Source: Acidimicrobiaceae bacterium
GTDB lineage: Bacteria; Actinomycetota; Acidimicrobiia; Acidimicrobiales; Aldehydirespiratoraceae
NCBI GenBank assembly: GCA_016845585.1
Contig: JAERSO010000126.1
Location: 1-64,000 of the forward strand
DNA: 64,000 bases
Direction: 5' to 3'
This document shows positions 52,122 through 60,119 of this stretch, one piece after another (positions within the stretch are counted from its first letter, which is position 1; each line of letters begins with the position of its first letter). A model generated the notes under the pieces. The model was not told the DNA's origin. It was given only the letters and a program-made list of their open reading frames with translations, and did not search any database. The translations under genes and the position numbers were made by a program.

Positions 52122-52543
52122 GCGCGGATGTGGTAACCGAGATGGATGCGCCACATGGCGGCGCGCCATCCCCAGGAGGCGTGGGCCGACGCGACGACCG
52201 CGGTGAGCGGAAGCTCTGGTCGTTCGACGACGATCACCCGTGTGCCCGTTTCGATGGGGACGATGTCGATCATCACCGAGCTCGGGGAGCCGGGGTCGGC
52301 GGTCGGCCACCAGCGGTAGCGGAGTCCGTCGTCGGGGGAGCCGGTCTCGACTGTGCCCTCTCGCTCCACACCGGTGACGGGGTCGGGTGCATGGATGGCG
52401 CCACCCGGGGTGGGGTCGATGGACGCTCCATCGCCGAGCCAGGCCGCGAGTCCGTCGTCGGTCGACAATGCGTCCCACACCTCGGCCGGTGTGGCGTCGA
52501 TGTCGATCTCGGTGGTGGCGGCGGGTGTCTCGTGTCCGTGCAT
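52118..52543 (-). CDS. SRPBCC/AHSA1-domain protein
   Basis: A 141-residue START-like (SRPBCC) protein: EIDIDATPAEVWDALSTDDGLAAWLGD near residue 10, then beta strands and the closing helix AHASWGWRAAMWRIHLGY. This class pairs with ArsR regulators; the ligand is unknown. ATG at 52543; a TTG 18 bases upstream is rejected. First gene of the two-gene operon with arsR, which overlaps it by 4 bp. The operator at 52559 lies 15 bases before the ATG. Confidence 0.85.
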   Translation of the reverse strand: MHGHETPAATTEIDIDATPAEVWDALSTDDGLAAWLGDGASIDPTPGGAIHAPDPVTGVEREGTVETGSPDDGLRYRWWPTADPGSPSSVMIDIVPIETGTRVIVVERPELPLTAVVASAHASWGWRAAMWRIHLGYHIRA

Positions 52544-52558
52544 GTCGTCACTATAACG

Positions 52559-52574
52559 CAACCATGGAGTTGCG
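52559..52574. promoter_or_regulatory. ArsR operator site 1
   Basis: CAACCATGGAGTTGCG, with palindromic arms CGCAAC/GTTGCG (52557-52562, 52569-52574). It matches site 2 at 52606 in 13 of 16 bases and lies just upstream of the SRPBCC start. The motif CAAC-N6-GTTG is as expected for repressors of this family. Confidence 0.65.
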
Positions 52575-52605
52575 CGTTGGCCGAGAACCCGCCACGCTCG
52601 TCATA

Positions 52606-52621
52606 CAACCAATCAGTTGCG
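52606..52621. promoter_or_regulatory. ArsR operator site 2, near clpP
   Basis: CAACCAATCAGTTGCG, the second copy, 47 bp from site 1 and 19 bases before the clpP ATG. Core CAAC-N6-GTTG is kept. It could serve the SRPBCC-arsR promoter, the divergent clpP paralogue, or both. Confidence 0.6.
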
Positions 52622-52640
52622 TATTAGGAGTGCTCTGCCC

Positions 52641-53219
52641 ATGAGAAACGCCATGTACAACCATCTCGTCTCGACCGTCGTCGAACAGACTGTGAGGGGG
52701 GAGCGAGCCCACGACCTGTTCTCTCGTCTCCTGGCCGACCGGGTCGTCTTCCTCGGTACCGAGATCGACGACGCCGGCGCCAACCTCGTCATCGGTCAGC
52801 TGCTGCACCTCGAGTCGCAGGACGCCGACCGCGACATTCAGCTGTACATCAAGCCGGACGTCTCCACCATCTGTGTCGGCCAGGCGGCCTCGTGGGCCGC
52901 CGTCCTGCTCGCCGCCGGCACGCCGGGGAAGCGGCTCACCCTGCCGAATGCCCGTGTGCTGATCCATCAGCCGCACGGTGGTGCGCAGGGCCAGGCCAGG
53001 GACATGGCGATTCAGATCGAGGAGATGCAGCACGCCCGGCGACGAATCGAGGAACTCCTCGCCCAGCACACCGGTCAGGGCATCGAGCGGATCGCGGCCG
53101 ACATCGAACGTGACTACATCGTGAGGGGCGACGGCGCGGTCGAGTATGGGCTCGTGGACGAGGTCATCGTCCATCGCGAGCTCGAGAAGGTCGAGGTGAT
53201 CGGTCCCGGCTACCGCTGA
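52641..53219 (+). CDS. clpP: ClpP-family protease paralogue with a 20-residue internal deletion
   Basis: A 192-residue ClpP with the usual N-terminus (VVEQTVRGERAHDLFSRLL) and a triad Ser84, His109, Asp158 spaced 25 and 49 residues apart exactly as in Escherichia coli ClpP. However, the run DIQLYI (residues 65-70) is followed directly by KPDVSTIC: about 20 residues normally between them, including NSPGG of the oxyanion strand and the helix leading to DTMQ, are missing. The residues after Ser84 are W-A rather than the usual M-G. ATG at 52641 with GGAG 10 bases upstream. It may be inactive, altered or a deletion allele. No second clpP or clpX is beside it. Confidence 0.85.
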   Translation: MRNAMYNHLVSTVVEQTVRGERAHDLFSRLLADRVVFLGTEIDDAGANLVIGQLLHLESQDADRDIQLYIKPDVSTICVGQAASWAAVLLAAGTPGKRLTLPNARVLIHQPHGGAQGQARDMAIQIEEMQHARRRIEELLAQHTGQGIERIAADIERDYIVRGDGAVEYGLVDEVIVHRELEKVEVIGPGYR

Positions 53220-53252
53220 CATCGAACCGGCGCCGTCTGAGAAGGTGGGGCC

Positions 53253-53813
53253 ATGGAGATCGTCGGACCACTCCGGAATCGAACGGTCGTCACCCTGGGT
53301 CTGATGCTGGCGGCCGCGGGGTTGGTCGGCGGCATCGCTTGGCGGGGAAGTGGCGACGGCGTCGATCTTGTCGAGATCCAGGCGAGTTCGCTGGTGCCTG
53401 ACGGGACCACCCATGTGACGCTCGTGTTCGACGCGGACCTGCCCGTCGGCGCGGCGATGTTGGTCGATCACCCGACCGACCGTTCCAGCGGTGTGAGCTT
53501 CACGACGCAGCGTTCCGCGGACGTCGGTGATCAGCTTCTCGTCTGCGACAGCACCCACGCCTTCCCGCCGCCCGGCAACCGAACGGTCGACGTTTTCGTC
53601 CCAGTCGACTGGTTCGCGCACAACGCAGCAATCGAGCCCGGAATGGTCCGGTGGAGCGAGGACTCGATCGTCGAGTCGAAGATCATCACCTGCGAACTGT
53701 TCGACGACCGGGTGCAGATCTTGATCTGGGGTGCCGCGTCGGCGCGTCCCGCCGATGTCGCCGTCGTGAACAACACCATTGCTGTCCGTATTCAGCCCGA
53801 CCTCAGCGGCTGA
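53253..53813 (+). CDS. Membrane-anchored hypothetical protein
   Basis: A 186-residue protein with an N-terminal signal anchor (about residues 13-28, TLGLMLAAAGLVGGIAW) and a beta-rich extracytoplasmic domain; two Cys (LLVCDSTH and IITCELF, about 53 apart) might form a disulfide. No family recognised. ATG at 53253 with AGGTGGGG upstream, 33 bp behind clpP. The stop is 2 bases from the convergent DUF429 stop. Confidence 0.65.
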   Translation: MEIVGPLRNRTVVTLGLMLAAAGLVGGIAWRGSGDGVDLVEIQASSLVPDGTTHVTLVFDADLPVGAAMLVDHPTDRSSGVSFTTQRSADVGDQLLVCDSTHAFPPPGNRTVDVFVPVDWFAHNAAIEPGMVRWSEDSIVESKIITCELFDDRVQILIWGAASARPADVAVVNNTIAVRIQPDLSG

Positions 53814-53815
53814 CG

Positions 53816-54493
53816 TCACGCCCAGATGGCCGCATCCCCGGAGGCGGTATCCCCGAAGGCGGTGGCGGCGGGGAATCGCCTGGCTTCGCCGGAGTGGAAT
53901 CGCCATGCCGTCCATGCGGCGGCTGCGGCATCGAGCATGTCGTCGGTTGCCGCGGCGCGACCGGCTTCCGCATCGAGTTCGGTCAGATCGAAACCGGCTG
54001 CTTCCAAGATGTCGAGCCGTTCGCGCATTCCGGCCCACGTCTTCTTGCCGCTGGCCGCCGGGCCGCCGAGCATCACCGCGAACGACGTCTCGGGGTGGGC
54101 TTCGATCACGGTGCAGGGAGCGATGGGCAGCCAGGCGAGCACCTCGCTGATCTTCGGCATCAGCGCCCAGGACTGTCGGCTGATGCCCCTGCCGGTCGCG
54201 TCGCGGGCAGCCTGGTTGGCAGCGGCGTAGTCCTCGTGTGCGAAGGCGGCGGGCGGTGGCGTGGCGAAGACCGAGCTCCGCCGGGGACCGAGGAATCGCC
54301 GCAGAGCCCGCTCCGCCTCCCGCGCCGTCTCCGGGATCACCGTCGGCATGTCGATGGCGACGACCGCCGCATGGGGCACGACGGCCTCGAGCCCATCGAG
54401 GGCGTCGAGGTAGTGCGCTGACGTGTTCGCCGCGCCGTCCCACGCCACCACGATCCAGCCGGTCGGACACCCGTCGATTCCCACGAACTTCAT
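53816..54493 (-). CDS. DUF429 protein (predicted RNase H-like nuclease)
   Basis: A 225-residue protein with FVGIDGCPTGWIVVAWDG at the start (acidic Asp of an RNase H-like fold), VVAIDMPTVIPE with a second Asp, RRSSVFATPPPAAF and EAHPETSFAVMLGG with the Glu, and a late DDMLDAAAAAWTAWRF with Asp. These acidic residues match the DUF429 family, a predicted nuclease of unknown substrate. ATG at 54493. Divergent from the cyclase gene with 72 bp between. Confidence 0.82.
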   Translation of the reverse strand: MKFVGIDGCPTGWIVVAWDGAANTSAHYLDALDGLEAVVPHAAVVAIDMPTVIPETAREAERALRRFLGPRRSSVFATPPPAAFAHEDYAAANQAARDATGRGISRQSWALMPKISEVLAWLPIAPCTVIEAHPETSFAVMLGGPAASGKKTWAGMRERLDILEAAGFDLTELDAEAGRAAATDDMLDAAAAAWTAWRFHSGEARRFPAATAFGDTASGDAAIWA

Positions 54494-54565
54494 GCGGAAA
54501 CGGTGCCACACGCCCGTCGGGCGGGTGCGATACTCGCCAGCGACGACGGCGACGCTGGGGGACCG

Positions 54566-55501
54566 ATGAGCGAGGCATGGACCGACGAACGGCTGCGGGG
54601 AGTGTTCGAGTCGGTGAAGAACTGGGGCCGGTGGGGCGACGACGACGAACGGGGCACCCTCAACCTGATCACGCCCGAGAAGGTTCGCGAGGCGGCGCAA
54701 TCCGTCGTGGCCGGTGAGAGCGTGAGCTGTTCGCTGCCGTTGGCGGTGCAGCCGTCGCCGGAGAATCCCTTCCCGGCACTGCACATGATGGTGGCGGCCG
54801 GCGACGACTGTGTCTCGCCACGCAGCGGCACCGAGGCCACCGGTGACTTCGTCGGCGTGGCGTTCCACGGCATGGCCACGTCGCACATCGATGCGCTCTG
54901 CCACGTGTTCGTCGACGGCCAGATGTACAACGGCTTCTCGAAACACGAGGTCAAGAGCACGGGCGCTCGCAAGGGCAGCATCATGAGTGCGCGCGACGGC
55001 ATCGTCACCAGGGGAGTGGTGCTCGACATCCCTCGCACCCTTGGTCTCGACTGGCTCGAACCGGGAGCGGCGATCACCGTCGACCAGCTCGAAGCAGCCG
55101 AAGCGATGCAGGACGTGACGGTCAGCGGAGGCGACGCACTGCTCATCGCCACGGGTCGCGATGCCAGACGTCGAGCACTCGGTCCCTGGGATCCGCGTGG
55201 CGTCGGTCTGCCTGGCATTCACCTCGAGTGTCTCGAGTGGCTCCACGATCGCGGCGTCGCCGTGATGGGTGCCGATGCCGTCCACGACCCGATGCCGAAC
55301 ACGATGGTCGAGGGGTGGGGCCTGCCGATTCACCAGGTCACGCTCGTGGCGATGGGCATGCACCTGCTCGACAACCTGCGGCTCGATCGGCTGACCAACG
55401 CCTGCGCACGCCACGGGCGTTGGCACTTCCACTTCACGGTGGCGCCCCTCCACGTGGAGGGCGGAACGGGCTCTCCGGTGAACGCAATCGCCGTGCTCTG
55501 A
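54566..55501 (+). CDS. Cyclase-family protein (kynurenine-formamidase-like)
   Basis: A 311-residue hydrolase-type protein. The metal motif is HGMATSHIDALCHVFVDG (the family's HxGTHxDxxxH with a changed first part), and the N-terminus NWGRWGDDDERGTLNLI is typical of a long actinobacterial/proteobacterial subgroup of cyclases. Residues VHDPMPNTM follow the second half. Substrate unknown; related enzymes open N-formylkynurenine or lactams. ATG at 54566, GGGG 3-7 bases upstream. Followed by two small genes on the same strand. Confidence 0.84.
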   Translation: MSEAWTDERLRGVFESVKNWGRWGDDDERGTLNLITPEKVREAAQSVVAGESVSCSLPLAVQPSPENPFPALHMMVAAGDDCVSPRSGTEATGDFVGVAFHGMATSHIDALCHVFVDGQMYNGFSKHEVKSTGARKGSIMSARDGIVTRGVVLDIPRTLGLDWLEPGAAITVDQLEAAEAMQDVTVSGGDALLIATGRDARRRALGPWDPRGVGLPGIHLECLEWLHDRGVAVMGADAVHDPMPNTMVEGWGLPIHQVTLVAMGMHLLDNLRLDRLTNACARHGRWHFHFTVAPLHVEGGTGSPVNAIAVL

Positions 55502-55519
55502 CCTGGCTACGCTTCGGGC

Positions 55520-56041
55520 ATGGCCGCACCTGCACGAGTCGACGTCGATCACATCCGCGCGAAGCACTACTCCTCGCCGCCTTGCCGCGACGGGTCGTGG
55601 ACCGCTGACCGGCCGGGGGAGACCATCGGTGCCGCACACCCGACCGGCCCGGCGCTCGGCAATCAGGGCCCTGACCAGGGCTATGTCCTGAAGCTGGCGA
55701 AGCGGTTCACCGACGATCTCGTCCTGCGCCCCGGGGAGCACGCCGCCGACGCCCTCGAAGGTGCCTGCGCCGTGGCTCTCCGTCGTGCCTCGCTCTACGG
55801 CCGAGGACCGATCGCCCCTGACCTCCGCCTCGCCCTCTCCGTGTGGGGTTTCCTGGGCGACGCGCCCGACGATCTCGTCGACTACCGCCGTCCGCTCTTC
55901 GCCGAACTCCACCACACCACCATCCACTACTTCGGCGTTCGCACGATCGCCGACCTCGTGCCCGAGGACACGCTGCGGATGACCCCCGACGCGGTCGCCT
56001 CGGCGCACGCCAAGGACTGGAAGGGCCCGCTCGGACTCTGA
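55520..56041 (+). CDS. Conserved hypothetical protein
   Basis: A 173-residue soluble protein, rich in Asp, His and Arg, without signal or helices in the membrane. GPALGNQGPDQGYVLKLAKRF and ELHHTTIHYFGVRTIADLVPED stand out as probably conserved. I do not recognise the family. ATG at 55520, 18 bp behind the cyclase gene, so likely co-transcribed with it. Confidence 0.7.
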   Translation: MAAPARVDVDHIRAKHYSSPPCRDGSWTADRPGETIGAAHPTGPALGNQGPDQGYVLKLAKRFTDDLVLRPGEHAADALEGACAVALRRASLYGRGPIAPDLRLALSVWGFLGDAPDDLVDYRRPLFAELHHTTIHYFGVRTIADLVPEDTLRMTPDAVASAHAKDWKGPLGL

Positions 56042-56101
56042 GCCCGACGCGATCAGCTGATAGTCGGCACGGAGACAATTCGCGCACTACGGTCACCACC
56101 G

Positions 56102-56527
56102 GTGCAGACAGTGGCGGCGACAGCGACGGTGGGTGACCCGGACGTCGAGTCCGTCTGGAAGTACGCGCGCAACTTCCGAGCCCTCGGCATTCTCGGGGTG
56201 GCCGGCGCCGCGACGCTGCCCCTGCTGCCCGACACGGATCTCCCTCTGTGCGCCCTCCGCGCCGTGACCGGCATCCCGTGTCCGCTCTGTGGGATGACCA
56301 CCGCATCGATCGCGCTCGGCCGGGCGGACATCGCCGGGGCGTTCGCGGCCAACCCGGGCGTCTTCGTGCTCTTCGCCGTCGTCGCGTTGTCCTTCATCCC
56401 GCGGCGGATCGCCCCACACGGCCTCGTCGCGGCGATCCATCGCCGACGCGCCGTGCTGGCCCGCCTCCCACTGATCCTCCTCCCGATCCTCTGGATCTGG
56501 GAGCTCGAGCGATTCGAGCTCCTGTGA
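56102..56527 (+). CDS. DUF2752 membrane protein
   Basis: A 141-residue protein with three hydrophobic segments and the DUF2752 hallmark GIPCPLCGMTTA (two Cys, CPxCGMTT, about residues 58-70). Function unknown; the cysteines may bind metal. GTG start at 56102. The RDD-family gene follows after 43 bp, a pairing often seen for this family. Confidence 0.8.
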   Translation: MQTVAATATVGDPDVESVWKYARNFRALGILGVAGAATLPLLPDTDLPLCALRAVTGIPCPLCGMTTASIALGRADIAGAFAANPGVFVLFAVVALSFIPRRIAPHGLVAAIHRRRAVLARLPLILLPILWIWELERFELL

Positions 56528-56570
56528 TCCGTTCGCGTTCTCACCGTCAAGACAATCAGGAGTTCAACCC

Positions 56571-57122
56571 GTGAGTGACTTCCCACCGCCTCCACCGCCC
56601 GGCGATGTCCCGCCCCCGCCGCCTCCCGGTGGTTACGCCCAGTCCGTCGCCGGTCCGGTGCGGTCGCCTGCCGGGTTCGGCAGCCGCTTCGGCGCCGTGT
56701 TCGTCGACACGATCGTTGTCGGTGTGCCGGTCGCGATCGCCGTCTTCGTGACCCTCGCCGTGGTGCCGAAGGAACTCGTCTTCTGCACGATCGACGGGCA
56801 GTCGGGCATCTGCGAACAACCGACGGGAGCGGGCTTCGGGATCCTGGCCGTGGTCGGTATCGCGGCGTTCGTCGGCGTGCTGTTCTACTACGGCAAGCTC
56901 GAAGGGCAGCAGGGCCAGACCATCGGAAAGCGGGCGCTGAACATCAAGACAGTGACCCTCGGGACCGACGAGCCGATCGGCTTCGGCCGGGCCATTGGCC
57001 GACAGCTCGCCCACTACATCTCGGGCATGCTCTGCTATCTCGGCTACTTCTGGATGCTCTGGGACAAGAACAGCCAGACGTGGCACGACAAGATGACCAA
57101 CGCCCAGGTCGTGAAGGTGTGA
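56571..57122 (+). CDS. RDD-family membrane protein with proline-rich N-terminus
   Basis: A 183-residue protein. Residues 4-30 are a Pro/Gly-rich cytoplasmic stretch (PPPPPPGDVPPPPPPGG), followed by three to four helices. The RDD signature is visible as GSRFGAVFVDTIVV (Arg, Asp) and GQTIGKRALNIKTV. Unknown transport or scaffold role. GTG start. It precedes gltX by 55 bp. Confidence 0.85.
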   Translation: MSDFPPPPPPGDVPPPPPPGGYAQSVAGPVRSPAGFGSRFGAVFVDTIVVGVPVAIAVFVTLAVVPKELVFCTIDGQSGICEQPTGAGFGILAVVGIAAFVGVLFYYGKLEGQQGQTIGKRALNIKTVTLGTDEPIGFGRAIGRQLAHYISGMLCYLGYFWMLWDKNSQTWHDKMTNAQVVKV

Positions 57123-57177
57123 TCTCCGGGGGCTACCGGCCGCGGCGCAGTGTGCGGCGGCCGGTAGCCTCGCCCTG

Positions 57178-58599
57178 GTGACCGCACCTCGAGTTCGCTT
57201 CGCTCCCGCTCCGACCGGGTTTCTGCACGTCGGCAGCGCCCGTTCCGCGCTGTTCAACTGGCTGCACGCCCGCCACACCGGCGGCACGATGGTGCTGCGC
57301 ATCGAGGACACCGATGCGTCGAAGAAGACCGACGAGTTCGTGAACGCGATCCTCGAGCCGCTGCAGTGGCTCGGCATCGACTGGGACGAGGGTCCGTTCT
57401 TCCAGTCCGACCGCGCCGACCTTCACAAGGCTGCCGTGCAGCAACTCGTTGACGACGGCCGCGCCTACTTCTGTGATCTCACCCGTGAGCAGATCGACGC
57501 CAAGTCCGAGGAGGCGGGGCTTCCCGCCGGCTACCACGGCTGGTCTCGTGATCGTGGCGTGGAGGACGGCCCCGGCGTCGTCGTTCGCTTCCGCGCACCT
57601 GACGAGGGTGCCACGGTCTTCGAGGACGTGATCCGGGGCCGTGTCGAGGTCTCCCACGACAATGTCGAGGACTTCGTGATCCGCCGCGGCGACGGCTCGC
57701 CCACCTTCCTGATCGCCAACGCCGTCGACGATCACGAGATGTCGATCAGCCACGTGATCCGCGGCGAGGATCTCCTCAACACCGTCCCCAAGGTCCTGAT
57801 GCTGTGGGACGCGCTCGGCTACGGCGAGCCGCCGACCTACGCCCATCTGCCGCTGCTGGTGAACGAGCAGCGCAAGAAGCTCTCGAAACGGCGTGATGAC
57901 GTGGCGCTCGGTGAGTTCGCGGCCAAGGGCTACCTGCCCGAGGCGATGGTGAACGCCCTCGCGCTGCTCGGCTGGGGACCGTCCGATGAAGTCGAGATCC
58001 GTCCGCTGCAGGAGGTCATCGAGCTCTTCTCCCTCGACACCGTCAACAAGGCTCCTGCCTTCTTCGACACGAAGAAGCTGGATCACATCAATGCCGAGTA
58101 CATCAAGGCGCTCGACCCCGCACGCTTCGGCGCTCTCGTCGAGCCGTACATGACCGGCGAGGATGCGCCGTGGCCCGCCCATGCCTATCGGCCCGAGGTG
58201 GTCGAGGCGCTGGCGCCGGAGATCCAGCAGCGCATCAGCAACCTCTCGCAGGCGCCGTCATGGGTCGCCTGGATCTTCGCCGATGCGATCGAGAGCTATG
58301 ACGAGAAGTCGTGGAACAAGGCGATGGTCAAGGGCAAGGCCTCGGCTCGAGTTCTCGACGAGGTGATGGCCGCGCTCGAAGCCGAGTCCTTCGATGACGC
58401 CGAGGCCATCGAGGCTGCGGTGATGGGCGTCGGCAACCGGCTCTCCGAGGAGATGGAGGCGCGGGTCATGTCGCAGGCGCCGGTCCGAGTGGCACTCACG
58501 GGTCATGGTGCGGGGATCCCGTTGTGGCAGGCGATGACACTGCTCGGCAAGGAGGCCTGCATCGAGCGCCTCCGGGCGGCCCGGGCCCGGCTCGACTGA
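57178..58599 (+). CDS. gltX: Glutamyl-tRNA synthetase
   Basis: A 473-residue class I synthetase. The HIGH motif appears as LHVGSARSALFNWL (about residues 15-28), KMSKS as KLSKRRDDVALGEF (about 239-252), then the anticodon-binding helical domain. It loads Glu onto tRNA-Glu and perhaps onto tRNA-Gln, which would then need GatCAB; a tRNA-Gln gene lies 700 bp downstream. GTG start at 57178. The DUF218 gene starts 3 bases after the stop. Confidence 0.96.
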   Translation: MTAPRVRFAPAPTGFLHVGSARSALFNWLHARHTGGTMVLRIEDTDASKKTDEFVNAILEPLQWLGIDWDEGPFFQSDRADLHKAAVQQLVDDGRAYFCDLTREQIDAKSEEAGLPAGYHGWSRDRGVEDGPGVVVRFRAPDEGATVFEDVIRGRVEVSHDNVEDFVIRRGDGSPTFLIANAVDDHEMSISHVIRGEDLLNTVPKVLMLWDALGYGEPPTYAHLPLLVNEQRKKLSKRRDDVALGEFAAKGYLPEAMVNALALLGWGPSDEVEIRPLQEVIELFSLDTVNKAPAFFDTKKLDHINAEYIKALDPARFGALVEPYMTGEDAPWPAHAYRPEVVEALAPEIQQRISNLSQAPSWVAWIFADAIESYDEKSWNKAMVKGKASARVLDEVMAALEAESFDDAEAIEAAVMGVGNRLSEEMEARVMSQAPVRVALTGHGAGIPLWQAMTLLGKEACIERLRAARARLD

Positions 58600-58602
58600 G
58601 TC

Positions 58603-59232
58603 ATGGGCCTGCGCTGGCGCCTTCGGTTGCCAGTCGGTCGAAACGCGCGCGTGGCCCTCGCCGGCGCCGCACTCGTGGGCCTCTACATCCTGGTCACGTT
58701 CTTCCAGGTCCTGCGTGCCTCGGGCGAAGACGATCGGTCGCCGGTCGATGCGATCGTGGTGCTCGGCGCAGCCCAGTACGACGGGGAACCGTCGCCGGTT
58801 CTCGCCGGTCGCCTCGACCACGCCTACGAGCTCTGGGGGAGCGGGGTGGCGCCGATGGTGGTGACGACCGGCTCGAACCAGGAAGGTGACCGCTTCACCG
58901 AGGGTTTCGCAGGATTCGAGTACCTCCGCTTCAAGGGGATTCCCGAGGATGCGCTGTTGGTGGTGACCGACGGAGCCTCCACCTATGAACAACTCGCGGC
59001 CACCGCTCATCAGCTCCACATCCGGGACCTGGGGTCGGCGGTGCTCGTGTCGGACCCCTATCACAGCCTCCGCCTGAAACAGATCGCCGACGAGGTGGGG
59101 ATCGAGTCGACCGTCTCGACGACCGATGGGTCGTCGTCGCTGCGACAACTGATGCGGGAGACGGCGGCGGTGTCGCTCGGGCGAGTGCTCGGATATCGGC
59201 GGGTCGACAACTGGCTCTCTGGGGTCGGCTGA
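58603..59232 (+). CDS. YdcF/DUF218-family membrane protein
   Basis: A 209-residue protein with one N-terminal transmembrane helix (about residues 14-36) and a DUF218 domain: DAIVVLGAAQYDGEPSPVLAGRLDHA, VTTGSNQEGDRFTEG and VLVSDPYHSLRLK. Members such as SanA/YdcF act at the envelope; SAM binding has been reported for YdcF. ATG at 58603, 3 bases after gltX, same operon. Confidence 0.85.
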   Translation: MGLRWRLRLPVGRNARVALAGAALVGLYILVTFFQVLRASGEDDRSPVDAIVVLGAAQYDGEPSPVLAGRLDHAYELWGSGVAPMVVTTGSNQEGDRFTEGFAGFEYLRFKGIPEDALLVVTDGASTYEQLAATAHQLHIRDLGSAVLVSDPYHSLRLKQIADEVGIESTVSTTDGSSSLRQLMRETAAVSLGRVLGYRRVDNWLSGVG

Positions 59233-59274
59233 CGGCTCGGAATCCGGTACCATTCTTCCCTGCTACGGCATCCT

Positions 59275-59346
59275 TCGGGGATGGTGTAATTGGTAACACA
59301 ACTGGTTCTGGTCCAGTCATTGGGGGTTCGAGTCCTCCTCCCCGAG
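59275..59346 (+). tRNA. tRNA-Gln, anticodon CTG
   Basis: Acceptor TCGGGGA (59275-59281) pairs with TCCCCGA (59339-59345); anticodon stem ACTGG/CCAGT closes loop TTCTGGT with anticodon CTG; T arm GGGGG-TTCGAGT-CCTCC. Discriminator G at 59346; CCA is not encoded. Confidence 0.93.
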
Positions 59347-59359
59347 CACATGGAATGCG

Positions 59360-59390
59360 AGAAACCCCGGGTCTCTGGTCCGGGGTTTCT
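59360..59390 (+). terminator. Hairpin after tRNA-Gln
   Basis: Perfect 11-bp stem AGAAACCCCGG/CCGGGGTTTCT around a 9-base loop, 14 bases behind the tRNA. A terminator without a marked U tract is the likely role. Confidence 0.65.
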
Positions 59391-59424
59391 GCGTTCCCGG
59401 TCTGTGCTCGTGTCGGGAATGGCC

Positions 59425-59452
59425 GGGAACCAGAGGGTGAGCTGATACGACT
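59425..59452 (+). promoter_or_regulatory. ECF-type promoter of the anti-sigma/sigma operon
   Basis: GGGAAC (59425-59430), 17-bp spacer, CGACT (59448-59452). The expected transcription start lies at or next to the ATG at 59461. The same elements with the same spacing stand before the PCu(A)C gene. Confidence 0.65.
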
Positions 59453-59460
59453 CTGTTCGT

Positions 59461-60063
59461 ATGGACTGCGCTCGCGCCCATGAACTGATCTCCGCCGAAC
59501 TCGACGGCGAGAACACCGAGGAGATCTCGGCCGAACTGGCCGCGCACCTCGAGGGCTGCGCCGAATGCCGTGACTGGCAGGTCGAACAGGAGCGATTCCG
59601 GCGCCGACTCATGGTCCGCCCGGCGGAGTCGATCCCCGATCAGGCGTCGCTGGTGCTGCGTGCTGTCGCCGTTCCCGAACTCGGCAGCGGCGAGTGGATT
59701 CGCTACTCGCTGTTCGTCGTGGCCATGACCTTGTTGATCTTTGATCTGCCGCTGCTCTTCGCTGGATCCGACACCGAGGGCGCGGAGCATCTCGGCCGGC
59801 ATCTCGGCGCGTTCAGTGCCGCGCTGGCTCTTGCGCTGCTGTACGTGGCCTGGCGTCCTGAGCGGGCGATCGGGCTGATCCCGATGGCGGCCGGCCTCGG
59901 GGTGACCCTGGTGGTGACGGCGGTGATCGACATGGCGCTCGGTCGGTCCGAGGTCGTGACCGAGTCGTACCACGTCGTCGAACTCGTGGGCCTGCTCCTG
60001 CTCTGGGTCATCTCCGGTGGCCGCCAGCGACTCCGGAATCGACGTGTGCGGTTTCCGTTGTGA
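59461..60063 (+). CDS. Zinc-finger anti-sigma-type membrane protein
   Basis: A 200-residue protein with an N-terminal zf-HC2-like motif: MDCARAHELISAELDGE then HLEGCAECRDW (His-x3-Cys-x2-Cys, about residues 35-42), typical for anti-sigma factors. Residues about 80-185 hold four transmembrane helices. The ECF sigma gene starts 56 bp downstream, so it is the probable partner; the order anti-sigma before sigma is less usual. The zinc site and helices suggest sensing of metal or redox stress at the membrane. Confidence 0.75.
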   Translation: MDCARAHELISAELDGENTEEISAELAAHLEGCAECRDWQVEQERFRRRLMVRPAESIPDQASLVLRAVAVPELGSGEWIRYSLFVVAMTLLIFDLPLLFAGSDTEGAEHLGRHLGAFSAALALALLYVAWRPERAIGLIPMAAGLGVTLVVTAVIDMALGRSEVVTESYHVVELVGLLLLWVISGGRQRLRNRRVRFPL

Positions 60064-60119
60064 AAACATTGGGACCTAGGGCCTGCCGCACGCAGGATCC
60101 GACCTGGCATCCTGGGGCG

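Noticed and set aside
60064-60119. A separate ECF promoter directly before the sigma gene
   Set aside because: No GGGAAC-type box with a CGACT partner at the right distance; the 56-bp gap has only a small CCTGC-N5-GCAGG hairpin, so the sigma gene is more likely read from the promoter at 59425.
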